Positions 7,986 through 17,182 are shown, numbered from the stretch's first letter. The stretch is DNA of 64,000 nucleotides from Planctomycetota bacterium (GCA_003388505.1 QQVO01000058.1:1-64000), one strand, 5' to 3'. Program-made: numbers and translations. The notes: generated by a model from the letters alone, not told the origin.

Positions 7986-9236
7986 TCACGTTCGCCGACG
8001 TTCGGCCAGACCCGTCCAGCGACCGATCAGAACGATCGCATTGGAATCGACATGCCGGACGAAGAACAAGAAAGGTCGGTCTGCCTTGACTTCCACGCGT
8101 TCCCCACCGCCGAAACCGCCTTTGCCTCGCGTGGCGACTCCGGCGCGCGTCCCGTTTTCGTCTACATCGACTAACACCGATTGCAGAATGCCCTGCAAAT
8201 ACAGAGGTTGTGACGACGAGATGCCTGTCAGATCCGCGTCTTCAAGTGAGAACAGGCTCTTCAGTCCCGCCGCCCGCAAGGGCCCCGTCAAGTCGCTGTC
8301 TGAGTGCACGGAAAACCTGGGAAGCTTGAGCGTCACGAGCGGCCTTGAGCCGGGCCTCCCGCCAAAACCACCCCGTACGTTGTCGTCGTCATCTGCAACC
8401 GTTCTAGAGAGTTCAGCAATCCATGTTGCAACCGCCTTCGTACTCAAGCCATCTTCGATGGAGGCCAGGCCGTCGATTTCCTTCGGAACGACCAGCACCA
8501 TCGTGAGGGAATCTCCTTCGTAAGGAATCTCGACAACCTGCGCACCCTCGATCTCCGTATAAGCGAATTGACTCTTCTGCTGCATCATCTGCACGGCGCG
8601 CGTTTTCGTTCGGTTGAGATGAAACGGCGTCGTCGTCGTCATCGCCGCATTGAACGGCCGCTCCCACTTGGCGTCGAGCAACATGATATTGGTCAGAATC
8701 AGGCACGTGTCGGGTTCAAGCCATCCGGGCGGAACGAGATCGTCAACCCGGCCGCCGCTCACCCGAATCGCCCATTGATTGGCCACGCGTCGAATATCCC
8801 TGCGCCGCGCGAAGCGCACTCTGACGATTTCAGCGCCGAACTGATCGTTGAGCGCAGCTTCGAACTCTCCGCGCGGAGGGCGAATCATCGCGTCAATCCA
8901 CATGCGATTGATGGACTGCCACTGCTCGGCGGGATCTGTTGTAGACAGGCTCTCCGCCAACTCGCTGATGGCGTTGACCATGTCGACCTCGTCACCAGAG
9001 GGATCGAGCAGGCGGTCGAGTTCGTCAGCGGTCAGACGGCTCGCGCCCAGGCGGAGCATCGCCAACTGCGTACAGAGGCTGACCGGCGAGACTGCGACGT
9101 CGCGCTCGGACTCGTTCGCCAGCATGCGATACAGATCACATCCCACTCGATTGCAGGCATCGGGGGCGCTTTCCGCCCTCACTGCTGTTGCCCCGGCCAC
9201 CAGGAGCAGCGCGACAAACAGGCTGTTCGCTCTCAT
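7986..9236 (-). CDS. Secreted serpin-type protease inhibitor
   Basis: A 416-residue serpin with an N-terminal signal peptide (cleavage probably after VRA). Serpin landmarks include SPVSLCTQLAMLRLGAS near the start, the breach-region TTTTPFHLN, the hinge VDENGTRAGVAT and the C-terminal ADRPFLFFVRH...IVLIGR. The reactive loop is glycine- and arginine-rich (ATRGKGGFGGG), atypical for a canonical P1 site, so target specificity is unclear. A Gly-rich insertion, NVRGGFGGRPGSR, lies in the middle. It probably inhibits serine or cysteine proteases outside the cell. ATG at 9236. Confidence 0.92.
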   Translation of the reverse strand: MRANSLFVALLLVAGATAVRAESAPDACNRVGCDLYRMLANESERDVAVSPVSLCTQLAMLRLGASRLTADELDRLLDPSGDEVDMVNAISELAESLSTTDPAEQWQSINRMWIDAMIRPPRGEFEAALNDQFGAEIVRVRFARRRDIRRVANQWAIRVSGGRVDDLVPPGWLEPDTCLILTNIMLLDAKWERPFNAAMTTTTPFHLNRTKTRAVQMMQQKSQFAYTEIEGAQVVEIPYEGDSLTMVLVVPKEIDGLASIEDGLSTKAVATWIAELSRTVADDDDNVRGGFGGRPGSRPLVTLKLPRFSVHSDSDLTGPLRAAGLKSLFSLEDADLTGISSSQPLYLQGILQSVLVDVDENGTRAGVATRGKGGFGGGERVEVKADRPFLFFVRHVDSNAIVLIGRWTGLAERRRT

Positions 9237-9340
9237 AACTCACACCACTGCAGGTCGAATCTCGTCTGATTGATTCAATTATGTAGAGATTTCTGGAGAT
9301 TAACTCTGCGTTGACACAAATCACTCCCCGTCAAGCACCT

Positions 9341-10075
9341 TCACCCGCACGTTCCGATGCCGCACAGACTGATCGATAGAGTCACCCCCGCCGTGGACCT
9401 GCAATGCAATGCGGCCTTCATCTTCGGCGTGAACGTCCGTGTCCTGAAAGTCCATGAAACGCACACCGTTGAACCAGGTGATGATTCGCGGCGGATTGCC
9501 GCGATGCGGGCGCGAAGCTCATTCCTTTCGCCGTGCGTCCACAATTCGGGCCACTGTTCGGCCGTGATGGGGCAGGAGAAGTCGGCTTCCTTGACCTGAA
9601 TATGCGTCACGTCGTCGGTGATGTCGTAGTTGCGAAGATGCAATCCCCCCGGGAGGCCCTCGCCGTAGATTCCGGCGAGATTTCCATTGTCGTGGTAGTC
9701 GACCATGTACTGGTAGGCCTGACCGCGCTCATTGCTTCGCAGAAACAGTCCGCTGTCGGGACCGTAGTCGCTCTTCATCTCGACGATGACTTCGAAGTCC
9801 CCGAACTTGCGATCGGTCAGGATAATGCCGCCGTTGCCCGGGATGTCCTGGCTGCCGACAATCGCCCCGTCTTCTAACCGCCACTTCCCGCCGCTGGTAT
9901 GCATGCTGACTCGACTGTGCCCGGTCTGGGTACTGACATGCCAGCCTGCGAGTGACTTGCCGTCGAAGATGACCTCGAAGCCCTCGTCGCTGAGGTCTTC
10001 CTTGGGAAGGTCTTCAGCGCCAATTCTCGGAGTACATACGGCAACAAGGGTGAACACAAGAATTGAGCGCTTCAT
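9341..10075 (-). CDS. DUF1080 (3-keto-disaccharide hydrolase-like) protein, frameshifted near C-terminus
   Basis: A secreted DUF1080 protein. The start is the ATG at 10075, which opens the signal peptide MKRSILVFTLVAVCTPRIGA; an upstream TTG at 10114 is unlikely. The family has a concanavalin-like fold; some members cleave 3-keto-glucosides. The fold is clear through FDGKSLAGWHV, GIILTDRKFGDFEV and SGLFLRSNERG. After ...WTHGERNELRARIA the frame goes wrong (near 9500). The next frame gives GNPPRIITWFNGVRFMDFQD and continues to a normal end, LDGE, with stop at 9321. One missing base in a GC run explains it. It is either a real pseudogene or a sequencing error. Confidence 0.85.
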   Translation of the reverse strand: MKRSILVFTLVAVCTPRIGAEDLPKEDLSDEGFEVIFDGKSLAGWHVSTQTGHSRVSMHTSGGKWRLEDGAIVGSQDIPGNGGIILTDRKFGDFEVIVEMKSDYGPDSGLFLRSNERGQAYQYMVDYHDNGNLAGIYGEGLPGGLHLRNYDITDDVTHIQVKEADFSCPITAEQWPELWTHGERNELRARIAAIRRESSPGSTVCVSWTFRTRTFTPKMKAALHCRSTAGVTLSISLCGIGTCG

Positions 10076-10123
10076 AGAGTTCGCCCCTGCTTGGTTCGGC
10101 CAGTGTGTCGTCAAAAACAGAGT

Positions 10124-11005
10124 CTACTCGCAACTCGTTTCCACGCCCAGCGCGTCCAGAATCCGCTCGCACGCCTGCGACTTGTTCAGCACATAGAAAT
10201 GCATGCCCGGCGCGCCGGCGTCGATCAACTCGCGGCACTGCCGGATCGCGTGTTCGACGCCGATTTCAAACTGCGCTTCCTTGTCGTCCTGGACCGCTTC
10301 CAACCGGGACGCCAGTTCGTCCGGGAAAATCGCGCCGCACATCGCTGTGATCCGCTTGATGCGGGCAAATTCCGTGATCGGCATGATGCCCGGAATCAGC
10401 GGCACGCGTATGCCGGCTTGTTCATAAGCCTCGCGGAATCGGAAAAAATTCTCGTTGACGAAGAATAGCTGCGTGAACACCGCATCCGCGCCGGCGTCAA
10501 CTTTGCGCTTCAGATTCGTCAGGTCGGTCTCCGGGTCCGGCGCTTCCTGATGCTTTTCCGGATAACCGGCGACGCCGATGCCGAATTCCTTCGATTGCTC
10601 CCGGATCAGGGCGACGAGTTCATTGGCATAGGTCAGTCCCCCCTCCGCCGGCCGGAATTCCTCCATTCCCTGTGGGGGGTCGCCCCGCAGCGCCATGATA
10701 TTGCCGATGCCCGCCGCCGCCGCCGAATCAAGCCATTCGCGAAGTTCATCCCGGGACGAGCCGACGCATGTAAAGTGAGCCGTCGCCGGCAACTCAAAAC
10801 GCTCTTGAATCTCGCGACAGATGTCGATCGTTCGCAGCCGCGTCGTGCCGCCGGCCCCGTAGGTGCACGAGATGAATGCCGGTCGATACGGCGTGAGACG
10901 CTCAATCGTTTCCCACAGCGCCGCGTCGCCTTTGGGGGTTTTCGGGGGAAAGACTTCGATCGAAAGGCCGAATTCGCCGGGCTGGTAGATTTCCGAGATC
11001 CGCAT
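10124..11005 (-). CDS. metF: Methylenetetrahydrofolate reductase
   Basis: A 293-residue MetF, the FAD enzyme that makes 5-methyl-THF for MetH. The start is the ATG at 11005 ([20 protein letters not shown]), with an AGGAGC ribosome site; the frame is open further upstream but that part is not homologous. Family motifs include the catalytic Glu in [35 protein letters not shown] and FVNENFFRF. It diverges from ahcY across a 203-bp gap, so folate-methyl supply, methyl transfer (metH) and homocysteine recycling (ahcY) are grouped within 9 kb. Confidence 0.96.
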   Translation of the reverse strand: MRISEIYQPGEFGLSIEVFPPKTPKGDAALWETIERLTPYRPAFISCTYGAGGTTRLRTIDICREIQERFELPATAHFTCVGSSRDELREWLDSAAAAGIGNIMALRGDPPQGMEEFRPAEGGLTYANELVALIREQSKEFGIGVAGYPEKHQEAPDPETDLTNLKRKVDAGADAVFTQLFFVNENFFRFREAYEQAGIRVPLIPGIMPITEFARIKRITAMCGAIFPDELASRLEAVQDDKEAQFEIGVEHAIRQCRELIDAGAPGMHFYVLNKSQACERILDALGVETSCE

Positions 11006-11208
11006 GCTGCTCCTATCAGGTTCCGCTCGTTTTTCTGCACCAACGCGCGATGCAACTGTCAACTTCCGGGTCAGCATACTATAGTAACACGCCATTGGGG
11101 AAAAACGGTCGCCGCGGAAAAGGACGTACGCGTCTCCTCCGCACACGCGACGGTCTCTCCACCGCACGATTTCGTCGAACGAGCAAGAAAGAACGGATCA
11201 CTGAATTT
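11006..11208. promoter_or_regulatory. Divergent promoter region between metF and ahcY
   Basis: This 203-bp gap must hold the promoters of both genes. A TTGACA occurs on the metF strand (complement of 11057-11062) but lacks a good -10 at 17 bp. On the ahcY strand a TATAGT lies at 11080-11085 without a good -35. I could not recognise a SAM or SAH riboswitch, although the genes on both sides would be natural targets. Confidence 0.3.
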
Positions 11209-12537
11209 ATGCCAACCACGCAAGCACTGCCGTACAAAGTCAAGAATCTCGATCTGGCAGACCTCGGCCGCAAAGAAATCGAATTGGCCGAAGTCGAGAT
11301 GCCCGGACTGATGGCGCTGCGCGAAAAGTACGGGGCGTCCAAACCGCTGCATGGGGCCAGGATCGCCGGCTGCCTCCACATGACCGTCCAGACCGCGGTG
11401 CTGATGGAGACGCTGATCGAACTCGGCGCCGAAGTCCGCTGGTCGAGTTGCAACATCTTCTCGACGCAGGACCACGCCGCGGCCGCAATGGCCGCCGCCG
11501 ATATCCCCACGTTCGCCTGGAAGGGCGAGACGAACGAAGAGTTCGACTGGTGCATCGAGCAGACGCTCGTCTGGCCCGACGGGCAGCCGCTTAACCTCAT
11601 CCTCGACGATGGCGGCGACCTGACAGCCATGGTGCACGAGAAGTACCCCGAAATGCTCGCGGGCATCAAGGGACTCACCGAAGAAACCACCACGGGCGTG
11701 CACCGGCTTTACCAGATGCATTCCAACGGCAAACTCGGAACCCCCGCCATCAATGTCAACGACTCGGTGACGAAGAGCAAATTCGACAATCTCTACGGTT
11801 GCCGCGAATCACTGGCGGACGGCATCAAGCGCGCCACCGACATCATGGTCGCTGGCAAAGTGGTCGTTGTCTGCGGCTACGGCGACGTCGGCAAAGGCTG
11901 CGCCGACGCCATGAAGGGACTCGGCGCCCGCGTCGTCGTCACCGAGATCGACCCCATCTGTGCGCTGCAGGCGGCGATGGAAGGCTATGAAGTCACCACA
12001 ATGGAGGACATCGCCCCCACCGGCGATATCTTCGTGACCACCACCGGCTGCCGCGACGTCGTCCGCGGCGAGCACATGGACGCAATGAAGCACAACGCCA
12101 TCGTCTGCAACATCGGACACTTCGATCTGGAGATCGACGTCGCGTATCTCAACGGCCGCAGCGACGTCGAACGCGTCCGCGTTAAAACCGATGCAGACGT
12201 CGGTGGTCCCGTCGACAAGTACACTTATCCGGACGGCAAATCACTGTTGCTCCTGGCGGAAGGTCGCCTCGTCAACCTCGGTTGCGCCACGGGGCATCCG
12301 TCGTTCGTCATGTCCAACAGCTTCACCAACCAGGTGATGGGCCAGATCGAACTCTGGACCCGCGGCGACGAGTACCCCATCGGCGTCCACGTCCTGCCCA
12401 AGCACCTCGACGAAGAGGTCGCCCGCCTGCATCTCGGCAAGTTGGGCGTGAAGCTGACGAAACTGACGCAGGACCAGGCCGACTACCTCGGCATCCCCGT
12501 CGACGGCCCGTTCAAGCCGGAGCACTACCGGTACTGA
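11209..12537 (+). CDS. ahcY: Adenosylhomocysteinase (SAH hydrolase)
   Basis: A 442-residue enzyme that splits S-adenosylhomocysteine into adenosine and homocysteine. Start chosen at ATG 11209 ([20 protein letters not shown]), because homology begins there although the frame is open from 11050. Motifs: [28 protein letters not shown], the NAD-binding [14 protein letters not shown] near residue 220, [11 protein letters not shown], and the C-terminal pair ending KPEHYRY that completes the partner's NAD site. It is followed after 12 bp by a small membrane protein gene and a terminator. Confidence 0.97.
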   Translation: MPTTQALPYKVKNLDLADLGRKEIELAEVEMPGLMALREKYGASKPLHGARIAGCLHMTVQTAVLMETLIELGAEVRWSSCNIFSTQDHAAAAMAAADIPTFAWKGETNEEFDWCIEQTLVWPDGQPLNLILDDGGDLTAMVHEKYPEMLAGIKGLTEETTTGVHRLYQMHSNGKLGTPAINVNDSVTKSKFDNLYGCRESLADGIKRATDIMVAGKVVVVCGYGDVGKGCADAMKGLGARVVVTEIDPICALQAAMEGYEVTTMEDIAPTGDIFVTTTGCRDVVRGEHMDAMKHNAIVCNIGHFDLEIDVAYLNGRSDVERVRVKTDADVGGPVDKYTYPDGKSLLLLAEGRLVNLGCATGHPSFVMSNSFTNQVMGQIELWTRGDEYPIGVHVLPKHLDEEVARLHLGKLGVKLTKLTQDQADYLGIPVDGPFKPEHYRY

Positions 12538-12549
12538 GCAGGTAAACTT

Positions 12550-12849
12550 ATGCCACGTGAAAACGCGAGTTCACGGCGGGGAGAGTCAACACGGACAGTG
12601 GTCTTCATTCTGGCCATCGTTGGACTCGGATCACTTCTTCTTTGTGGAGCGATCGGTGCAGTCGCTGTCGGACTACCCGCTTGGCAACAGGCGCGAGAAG
12701 CCGCGCGTCGTCAGGAAGCGCGGAGGAATCTTCGGGAGATCAACCGCGCACTGGAACAGTACCACGACACACCCGCCGGTGGCCCGGTGAACGACACCCT
12801 GGACAACGCCGATCAGGAAGTCGAACCGGCCACTGCGGAATCCCCATGA
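12550..12849 (+). CDS. Small single-pass membrane protein with pilin-like tail
   Basis: A 99-residue protein with one transmembrane helix (VVFILAIVGLGSLLLCGAIG, about residues 17-36). It is followed by QQAREAARRQEARRNLREIN and LEQYHD, which strongly echo the AREAARR..CKNNLKQ..ALHNYHD start of DUF1559 pseudopilin-like proteins. It lacks the large C-terminal domain, so it is either a truncated member or a minimal relative. Twelve bases after ahcY and overlapping the next small ORF by ATGA, so it is surely on the ahcY transcript. Function unknown. Confidence 0.75.
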   Translation: MPRENASSRRGESTRTVVFILAIVGLGSLLLCGAIGAVAVGLPAWQQAREAARRQEARRNLREINRALEQYHDTPAGGPVNDTLDNADQEVEPATAESP

Positions 12850-12941
12850 CCAGGCGCCGCAGCGTGCCGCGCTATCTGCGGGAAAAACGCGCGTCTCGGA
12901 TGCGGGGCAGTCGAATCAAGAACCGCATTCCAGCAAGGTAG
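12846..12941 (+). CDS. Tiny very basic protein (31 residues)
   Basis: An ATG that overlaps the preceding stop (ATGA) opens a 31-codon frame starting MTRRRSVPRYLREKRASRMR and ending at TAG 12939-12941, immediately before the terminator stem. About 40 percent of residues are Arg or Lys, as in small ribosome- or nucleic-acid-associated proteins; I do not recognise the family. The stop-start overlap and its place as last gene before the terminator favour a real gene. Confidence 0.45.
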   Translation: MTRRRSVPRYLREKRASRMRGSRIKNRIPAR

Positions 12942-12967
12942 GGCCGACTGTGCCGGCCCTGTTTTGT
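12940..12967 (+). terminator. Rho-independent terminator of the ahcY operon
   Basis: A perfect 7-bp stem, AGGGCCG (12940-12946) with CGGCCCT (12954-12960), 7-base loop, followed by GTTTTGTT. It closes the ahcY, small membrane protein and basic peptide transcript. Confidence 0.8.
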
Positions 12968-13046
12968 TGTATCAACAACTGATGTCGTGCCCGCTCAGTA
13001 TGCCGGATACAATCGGGCATGTCCTGCGCCAGGTCGGGAATCGCAC

Positions 13047-13265
13047 ATGCTCAGTCGCGAGAGCCTTGAAGAGTACCGCCGGATGACGGTCGCCGAGCGG
13101 TCCGTGCTGGTGATGGAGATGATCCGTGACGGACAGCGGGCTCTGCTCACCGGGCCCCCGGAGATCGTCGATCGCCGCTTTGAACTGCTCCGGCGACAGA
13201 ACGACGAACGCAACCGCCGCATGCTCAAGGCCATCGCCCGCACAAAGCGACCGGAGGACGAATGA
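13047..13265 (+). CDS. Small conserved-type hypothetical protein
   Basis: A 72-residue helical, highly charged protein beginning MLSRESLEEYRRMTVAERSV; the ATG at 13047 is preferred over the upstream in-frame start at 12987 because the N-terminal extension is of non-coding character. I do not recognise a functional family; similar short proteins with an EYRRMT..ER motif followed by a RRFELLRRQNDERNRR helix occur in planctomycete genomes as I recall. Standalone gene after a terminator. Confidence 0.55.
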   Translation: MLSRESLEEYRRMTVAERSVLVMEMIRDGQRALLTGPPEIVDRRFELLRRQNDERNRRMLKAIARTKRPEDE

Positions 13266-13317
13266 GCGACCTGCCTCAATCCTCCGCGTCTCCGCGACTC
13301 CGTGGTGACCAATCCGG
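13262..13317. repeat. Dispersed 'accacggagacgcgga' type repeat
   Basis: CCTCCGCGTCTCCGCGACTCC GTGGTGACCAATCC on the plus strand is the reverse orientation of the CCACGGAGTCGCGGAGACGCGG type seen elsewhere in this window. It fills the space between two convergent genes. Confidence 0.6.
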
Positions 13318-14133
13318 TTAATCAGCCGAAACGCACGCTAATTCGGCGGCCGCGGCTTCAATCTCGACGGGCCCCAGCGCCGTCAACTCGTCCGCGAATC
13401 CGATCAGCAGCGCCAGGTCAGCGATGTGGTTGATCTGCCGCGGCACACCCTGTGAGAGTTCGTGCAGGGCCGAAAGCGTCTCCTCGGAAAAAGGGCACTC
13501 GTCGCGACCGGCGAGGCGCAAACGATGCCGCACGTAAGCAGCCGTTTCTTCCGGAGAAAATGGATGCAGCGTCGTCCGGACGGAGACGCGCGCGCTCAGG
13601 CCGCCGACACGCCTGATAACGGTCAGCAACTGCGGTTGCCCGATCAACACCAGAGAGACAAGACAGCCGGCCGCCTCGCTGAGGTTCAGCAGAAGCTGGA
13701 GCGTCTGGAAGTGGGGCGCGTCGAGCAGGTGCGCTTCGTCGACGCATACGATGACGCGTTTTTCCTCGTCAGCCATCTGTCGCAGCCGGTGTTCCACGCG
13801 GATGGCGATTCGGCCCGCAGCGCTGTCTTCCTCGCCTGGATCAACGCCGAGCCTCGCCGCAATGTCACCCAAAAGTGCGTCCGCCGTAAGCCGCGGATAG
13901 ACAACTTGCGCGATCGCGTACTTCTCTGCCGCAAGACCGTCCGTCAGAACTCGGGAGAGATACGTCTTGCCCAATCCGTGATCGCCCACCAGCAGCCCGC
14001 ATTGCTCCCCCCGCTCGATCAGGTAGCGCAGCTTCAACAGCGCTCCCTCATGCGATCCGGCGGCGAAATAGCAGCGGCTGCCGCAATCACTGCCAAACGG
14101 CGCCTGTTGTAGCCGCCAGTACGGTTCGTACAT
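13318..14133 (-). CDS. ExeA/GspA-like AAA ATPase
   Basis: A 271-residue AAA ATPase of the ExeA/MshM family, starting MYEPYWRLQQAPFGSD at ATG 14133, which has a GAAGGA ribosome site. An in-frame TTG at 14208 overlaps the upstream stop and is the alternative start. Walker A is GDHGLGKTYL (about 55-64), Walker B VIVCVDEAH. The C-terminal ELSQGVPRQINHIADLAL is the usual sensor-2 region. ExeA proteins work with ExeB to assemble secretion or pilus machinery through peptidoglycan; here the overlapping upstream gene is a membrane protein of ExeB-like layout. Confidence 0.85.
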   Translation of the reverse strand: MYEPYWRLQQAPFGSDCGSRCYFAAGSHEGALLKLRYLIERGEQCGLLVGDHGLGKTYLSRVLTDGLAAEKYAIAQVVYPRLTADALLGDIAARLGVDPGEEDSAAGRIAIRVEHRLRQMADEEKRVIVCVDEAHLLDAPHFQTLQLLLNLSEAAGCLVSLVLIGQPQLLTVIRRVGGLSARVSVRTTLHPFSPEETAAYVRHRLRLAGRDECPFSEETLSALHELSQGVPRQINHIADLALLIGFADELTALGPVEIEAAAAELACVSAD

Positions 14134-14204
14134 GTCCAGTCCTTCGGGCTGGTCGGCTGTGACGATTCGGGCCGCGAATCGGTTTCGGTTCGCGGACGTC
14201 GTGT

Positions 14205-14582
14205 TCAATGGCCGGCCGGTTCGAAATCTTCAATCACACCAGACAGCCAGACCGCAGGAGAATCGTCCTCCTGCCGGGCAGGCCGGTACTCGAGCCTCTG
14301 GATCGCATCCGGTTCGGCCTCCGCGAGCGGAACCACGGCCATTGGCGTCGCGCGGGCCGGGGCGGCAGGCGGCAATTCCTCTGGTTCTACCGCCGCGACT
14401 TCAGACGACGGTGCTCTCAGGCTCGTAAACCGCATCGATTCCAGAGAGTCCTCCGCAACCTCCAGTTCCCGGCCGCCGGAAGCCCGCCAGAAGCAGAAAC
14501 CGGCGACCGCGACACATGCAATCACGAACACCTCCCGCTGCCTGAGCAACGGCAGAAGCGACGCCAGCAGTTTCGTCGACAT
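14205..14582 (-). CDS. Single-pass membrane protein, possible ExeB/GspB-like partner
   Basis: About 125 residues from ATG 14582 (MSTKLLASLLPLLRQREVF). One transmembrane helix (VFVIACVAVAGFCFW), then a Glu/Pro/Ala-rich periplasmic linker and a short C-terminal segment, AVWLSGVIEDFE. This layout (short cytoplasmic tail, one helix, Pro-rich region) is that of ExeB/GspB, and the stop overlaps a possible TTG start of the ExeA-like gene. Sequence alone would not identify it; the role is inferred from position. An ATG at 14615 is an alternative start. Confidence 0.6.
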   Translation of the reverse strand: MSTKLLASLLPLLRQREVFVIACVAVAGFCFWRASGGRELEVAEDSLESMRFTSLRAPSSEVAAVEPEELPPAAPARATPMAVVPLAEAEPDAIQRLEYRPARQEDDSPAVWLSGVIEDFEPAGH

Positions 14583-14783
14583 GAGGCTCTGCTTCCCTGT
14601 CAGCGCGGATCGCATCCGATCAGGCCAGAATTGACCTGTTGTCCTTGTATCGGCGGCAAACAGTATGGAACCGCAGGGTTTTGCCGGTTTTTCCGGTTGT
14701 GACGGCGGTTTTGCAGCCGGGCCGAATGCGTCGAGGCGTTCGGCGGCCTCGAAGCCGGGTGCAACGGTCGGTACAACAGGGGA

Positions 14784-15887
14784 ATGTCACAGCCGCCCGA
14801 AACCATTGACCATCCGGCGACGCGGACTGCGGGCCGTCTCATCACCGAGTTGAGCCGCGAGGAAACGGCCGCCTGGTGCGCCGCAGCGGGACAACCGGCG
14901 TATCGCGCCGATCAGATCCGGCAGTGGCTTTACCGCCGCCGCGCGTCGAGTTTCGACGCCATGCGGGACCTCCCCGCGAAACTGCGTGAACGTCTGGCGG
15001 GCGATTTCCGCCTGTTCGCCTCGGACGTGGTCCGGCATCAGGTCGCGCAGGACCGAACCGAAAAGCTGCTCCTGCGGCTGAGCGACGGTGAAGACGTTGA
15101 GTGCGTTCTGATGCGGGAACCGGGCCGCGTCACACTTTGTATCAGCACACAAGTCGGTTGCGCCATGGGGTGCGTGTTCTGCGCCAGCGGCCTGCTCGGC
15201 GTCAAGCGGAACCTGACGACTGGCGAAATTCTTGAGCAGGTTCTCCGCCTCGACCGGCTGCTGGCCGACGACGAGCGGATCACAAACATCGTTGTGATGG
15301 GGATGGGAGAACCGCTGGCCAACCTGCAGAACCTCCTGCCGGCCCTCGAGACGCTCCGCGCCGACGACGGCTTCGGACTGGGGGCGCGACGGATCACCGT
15401 CTCCACAGTCGGACTGCCTGCGAAAATGCGCGAACTTGCTGCGCGGGGGACGCCGTACAACCTCGCGGTCTCGTTACATGCCCCCAATGACGAATTGCGG
15501 ACGCAGATCGTGCCGGTCAACGCCGGCATCGGGATTGACTCCATACTCGCCGCGGCGGATGACTACTTCGAGCGCACGGGGCGCCGCGTGACCTACGAAT
15601 ACGTCCTGCTGCAGGGCGTCAACGATGAGACGTCGCATGCCCTGCAACTGGCCGATCTCCTCTGGGGCCGAAATGCACACGTGAACGTCATACCAATGAA
15701 TTCCGTCGCGGCCGTCGAATTGCACGGGTCATCGAACGATCGCGCCGGCCGCTTCGTGGGAACGCTGTCGTCGCGAGGGATCAACGTCACGGTCCGCAAA
15801 CGGAAGGGGGCCGACATCGACGCCGCCTGCGGCCAGTTGCGACTCCACGAACTGACTGCTCCCCACGGCAACGCACCGTCGTCCTGA
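14784..15887 (+). CDS. rlmN: 23S rRNA (adenine-2503-C2)-methyltransferase
   Basis: A 367-residue radical SAM enzyme that methylates C2 of A2503 in 23S rRNA (and A37 of some tRNAs). The iron-sulfur motif is CAMGCVFC (C-x3-C-x2-C). Other landmarks are the N-terminal YRADQIRQWLYRR accessory domain, GMGEPLANL, ITVSTVGLP and NLAVSLHAPND. The resolving cysteine is in the C-terminal ADIDAACGQL. Nothing in its neighbourhood is functionally linked. Confidence 0.96.
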   Translation: MSQPPETIDHPATRTAGRLITELSREETAAWCAAAGQPAYRADQIRQWLYRRRASSFDAMRDLPAKLRERLAGDFRLFASDVVRHQVAQDRTEKLLLRLSDGEDVECVLMREPGRVTLCISTQVGCAMGCVFCASGLLGVKRNLTTGEILEQVLRLDRLLADDERITNIVVMGMGEPLANLQNLLPALETLRADDGFGLGARRITVSTVGLPAKMRELAARGTPYNLAVSLHAPNDELRTQIVPVNAGIGIDSILAAADDYFERTGRRVTYEYVLLQGVNDETSHALQLADLLWGRNAHVNVIPMNSVAAVELHGSSNDRAGRFVGTLSSRGINVTVRKRKGADIDAACGQLRLHELTAPHGNAPSS

Positions 15888-16381
15888 CCAAAACCCACGG
15901 GCCGCGGCCCGTCGTTTACACACATCTCTCGTTCCCATTCGAGTGACGCTTCGAGAGATTCGAATGGGACGCGGATGACCACGGATTGGACCGATTTTCG
16001 CTGATTGCTTTCTTGTGTGTCGATGCGATGCGCGTCTCAATCAATGCGGCCTCGTCGCTGCCGCCTCTTGAGGAATACCCCGCGAAATCCGTGTTGATCC
16101 GTCAAATCCGCCGAAATCCGTGTCCTGTTCGAAAATCCCTTGGGCCCGATTCCTCGGTGCCGGGCCCAAGCCGAGTTGCGTGTAACTGACAGCGCCGCGG
16201 CCCGTGCTACTCGCGTGCAGAATCTTGTTGTCCTGCATAAATTGATGCGCTGGCCCGTAGCACACGCTGGCAGGGGGCGCCAACCGCCTCTCCGATCAGC
16301 GGGACGCACGCAAGGCTGCGTGCGCTACGTGGTTGGGTCGAGGGCAACGCTCGCGCTGGGGATTCCCAGCAGCCAACCAAG
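15888..16381. other. 494-bp gap made of dispersed repeat fragments
   Basis: No gene. It holds pieces of a repeat reading CCACGGATT..ACGGATT / AATCCGTGTTGATCCGTCAAATCCGC (15975-16000 and 16082-16125) and an arginine-rich GC block from 16190 on with CGTAGCACACGC..GCGTGCGCTACG pairing possibilities. Translations of these pieces give the RISADLTDQHGF strings typical of intergenic repeats. Ends of both flanking genes point in (convergent), which suits a repeat sink. Confidence 0.5.
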
Positions 16382-17182
16382 TCAATTCAATGCGATCTCC
16401 ACAAGCCGCGACTCCCGCGCCGCCGCCGCCAAGTCGATCAACCGCCGCGACCGCGCCTCCAGGTCGCGCCCCCCGAGCAAACAATACAACCGCTCCGCCT
16501 TCAGGCCATGCCGCATCGCCGCGCGATATCTCTTCTCCCGGCAGAGCAGGGCGGCCAGCCGCAGCCGGGCTTCCGCTTCCTCTCGCATGGCGCAGTTCGA
16601 CCTCGCCAGGCGAACGGCGCGGCGGAAAAGCCGCGCCGCAGCGACGGGCCTGCCTCGTTCGGCCTGAAGTCCCCCTTGAGCAAGACGAACATGCACCGAC
16701 TCGCTCGACTGTGCAACACGCTCCGCGCTTCGCAGCAGGTCATCCGCTCGGCGTGCGTCTCCGGCGGCGGCGGCTGTCGCTGCCAGGTTGACCAGCGTGG
16801 AGGCTGAGAGAGAACCGCTTGACTCCAACTCGAACCGAATCGCCCGCTGCTCACAGCGCTGCGCGTCGACGCCTCGCCCTACCCGGTGATAGATCCGCGC
16901 CTGCAGATTCAGACTGCGTGCAACGGTCTCGGCATCGCCGTCGCTGCGGGCTTCCACGGAAGCCGCTTCAAGCACGGCCAGTGCCTCTGCGTCTCTGCAG
17001 ACGTCAGTCAGGAATTGGCCGAATGCAACCTTTGCCGCAGCCGATGGAACAGACTCGGTTGCAGCTCGATAGAGTCGCTCCGCAGCGGCGAGGTCACCGC
17101 TGCGAATGAGACGCCGGGTCTTGGACCAGAGCTGATCGACGAAGAGCGACGGTCGCCGGGCTTGCTCAATCACAATCGACAT
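16382..17182 (-). CDS. Tetratricopeptide-like repeat protein
   Basis: A 266-residue, almost entirely helical protein with at least four TPR-like helical pairs, for example LAAAERLYRAATESVPSAAA, AVARIYHRVGR-type segments and PVAAARLFRRAVRLARSN. No signal peptide or membrane segment. It is probably a cytoplasmic protein-protein scaffold; partner unknown. It is followed by the repeat-filled gap and preceded by the DUF1559 pair on the same strand, separated by 154 bp. Confidence 0.7.
   Translation of the reverse strand: MSIVIEQARRPSLFVDQLWSKTRRLIRSGDLAAAERLYRAATESVPSAAAKVAFGQFLTDVCRDAEALAVLEAASVEARSDGDAETVARSLNLQARIYHRVGRGVDAQRCEQRAIRFELESSGSLSASTLVNLAATAAAAGDARRADDLLRSAERVAQSSESVHVRLAQGGLQAERGRPVAAARLFRRAVRLARSNCAMREEAEARLRLAALLCREKRYRAAMRHGLKAERLYCLLGGRDLEARSRRLIDLAAAARESRLVEIALN

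Noticed and set aside
11040-11100. TTGACA and TATAGT boxes in the metF-ahcY gap as sigma-70 promoters
   Set aside because: The two boxes are on opposite strands and each lacks a partner at proper spacing; reported only as a low-confidence regulatory region.
15888-16381. CRISPR-like repeats
   Set aside because: Repeat pieces are irregular in spacing and orientation and have no unique spacers; they are dispersed repeats. No CRISPR array or cas gene is seen anywhere in the window.
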